This document shows positions 48,407 through 49,136 of a DNA stretch of 49,136 bases, one piece after another. Under the pieces are notes generated by a model. The model made no database searches, was not told where the DNA came from, and was given only the letters and a program-made list of their open reading frames with translations. A program made the translations under genes and the position numbers. The number at the start of each line of letters is the position of its first letter. The stretch's first letter is position 1. Source of the DNA: Candidatus Poribacteria bacterium (GTDB lineage: Bacteria > Poribacteria > WGA-4E > WGA-3G); assembly GCA_028821605.1 (NCBI GenBank), contig JAPPFM010000046.1, positions 1-49,136 on the forward strand, given 5' to 3'.

Positions 48407-49136
48407 CTATTTCAAAATTACCATCTTCCGCAGTAGGGAGGTCTTATCTGTCTGGAGTTGATAGAAATAGATGCCACTGGACACCTTTTCACCAATATCG
48501 TTGCATCCATCCCAATACGCCGCACGGCTCCGACTCGTGTAGTATCCCCCCTGCTGATGACCAAGATCGAGGTGGCGTACAACGGTGCCGCGCGTATCAT
48601 AGATAGTAATCTGAACCTCACTGGGGTTCGCCAAGTGATACGGTATCCAAGTTTCTGGGTTAAACGGGTTGGGATAGTTCGGAAGTAGGTGCGTCTTATC
48701 CGGGTGCCTCGTAGCCAAAACGCTTTCAAGCAACGCAATGGATCGTAGGTATAGGGCAGACCCGTCGCTTTCGGCGAGCCAGATGTCAAGCTGTGCCTCT
48801 AACATCGCCGGGTCCAATTGCTCAAGCGTTATCCGATCCAAGAGGAGCACGTTTTTAGGATAGGACGGGGCCTCACCTGCCTCGTCACACCATGTCCCCC
48901 CTAGTTCTTCGCAAAGCTCCTGCCGTGTTGGAGGACGGACACAGATTGGGATTTTGGTTTCGACACCGTCAATTGTACTTGTAGCCCAATAGATTGTTCC
49001 CCCTTTTGCTTCGCAGTCGGCTATGGTGTCCGCGTACGGGTCCTCATCTTCGTCTTCCTCGTCATCTTCGTCTTTTTCCTCGGGTTCGGGTTCGTCTTCC
49101 TCCTCGTCTTCCGGTTCGGGTTCGGGTTCGGGTTCG
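48407..49136 (-). CDS. C-terminal part of a secreted protein with acidic linker and sorting tag (5' end outside the window)
   Basis: The frame is open from the window edge to the stop at 48407, at least 243 residues. In order: a Glu/Pro then Asp/Glu-rich linker (repeats of EPEP and EDEEEDE, 49022-49136), a small four-cysteine segment (DCEAKGGTIYW ... IPICVRPPTRQELCEELGG ... TWCDEAG), a helical spacer, and the tail NYPNPFNPETWIPYHLANPS ... GIYFYQL ... LLRKMVILK, a FlgD-Ig/T9SS-type C-terminal domain. The TWIPY form of this tag is common in poribacterial proteins. It should be a surface or secreted protein. The GTG at 48850 is an internal codon, not a start. Confidence 0.8.
   Translation of the reverse strand, partial: EPEPEPEPEDEEEDEPEPEEKDEDDEEDEDEDPYADTIADCEAKGGTIYWATSTIDGVETKIPICVRPPTRQELCEELGGTWCDEAGEAPSYPKNVLLLDRITLEQLDPAMLEAQLDIWLAESDGSALYLRSIALLESVLATRHPDKTHLLPNYPNPFNPETWIPYHLANPSEVQITIYDTRGTVVRHLDLGHQQGGYYTSRSRAAYWDGCNDIGEKVSSGIYFYQLQTDKTSLLRKMVILK

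Noticed and set aside
1-49136. tRNA, rRNA, CRISPR arrays, integrase or complete insertion sequences
   Set aside because: None seen on reading both strands; only short palindromic elements and one nuclease relic were found.

Overview
The window looks like a chromosomal segment of a Candidatus Poribacteria-type bacterium or a close relative; this is inferred, not measured. The clues are a secreted protein ending in an NPFNPETWIPY-type sorting tag (right edge), planctomycete-like DUF1592 and DUF1552 proteins, Tat-exported SMP-30 protein, a CRTAC1/UnbV protein, sulfatase, ThuA, Gfo/Idh/MocA and zinc alcohol dehydrogenases, and many small palindromic intergenic repeats. I saw no rRNA, tRNA, CRISPR array, prophage or complete insertion sequence.

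Layout. 0.2-4.6 kb (leftward): a BrnT toxin gene, then a BrnA-like antitoxin whose DNA-binding part is replaced by an Mrr/PD-(D/E)XK-like domain, then a one-polypeptide restriction-modification enzyme of the type ISP/IIG style. 4.8-5.8 kb: Ldh-family dehydrogenase. 6.1-12.9 kb (rightward): a DUF1592 diheme protein and a DUF1552 Tat protein, normally neighbours, here split by a lipoprotein with an HEKAH zinc-protease motif, two addiction-module antidotes (one truncated) and an SMP-30 protein. 13.7-19.7 kb (leftward): an operon of TPR protein, SUMF1-domain protein, CRTAC1 protein fused to ankyrin repeats, and a large DUF6785-like membrane protein. 20-25.8 kb: sugar and sulfated-glycan metabolism genes with an embedded MazF-type module. 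26.1-31 kb: two tandem BMP-family binding proteins followed by a formate dehydrogenase that is a selenoprotein. Its UGA at 29406 splits it into two open frames, and a bacterial SECIS hairpin follows directly. 31.2-34.6 kb: VOC protein, cupin, nuclease remnant, leucyl aminopeptidase, methyltransferase. 34.9-37.6 kb (leftward): leuA and a DAHP synthase, each with a copy of the same palindromic element in its leader. 38.4-41.1 kb: a uridine-kinase-like P-loop protein and three tandem Hsp20 genes behind three sigma-54-type promoter matches and two upstream palindromes. 41.1-48.1 kb: aquaporin, cupin, and a leftward run of aldo/keto reductase, outer-membrane protein, oligopeptide-type binding protein, one permease and a small membrane protein. 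48.4 kb to the edge: the C-terminal part of a secreted, acidic-linker protein.

The most notable points are the hidden Sec formate dehydrogenase; the triple -24/-12 promoter array before the small heat-shock genes; the antitoxin/nuclease fusion beside a restriction enzyme; an outer-membrane protein gene whose signal peptide is cut off from its body by two in-frame UGA codons; and several families of small palindromic repeats, some of which probably serve as terminators.
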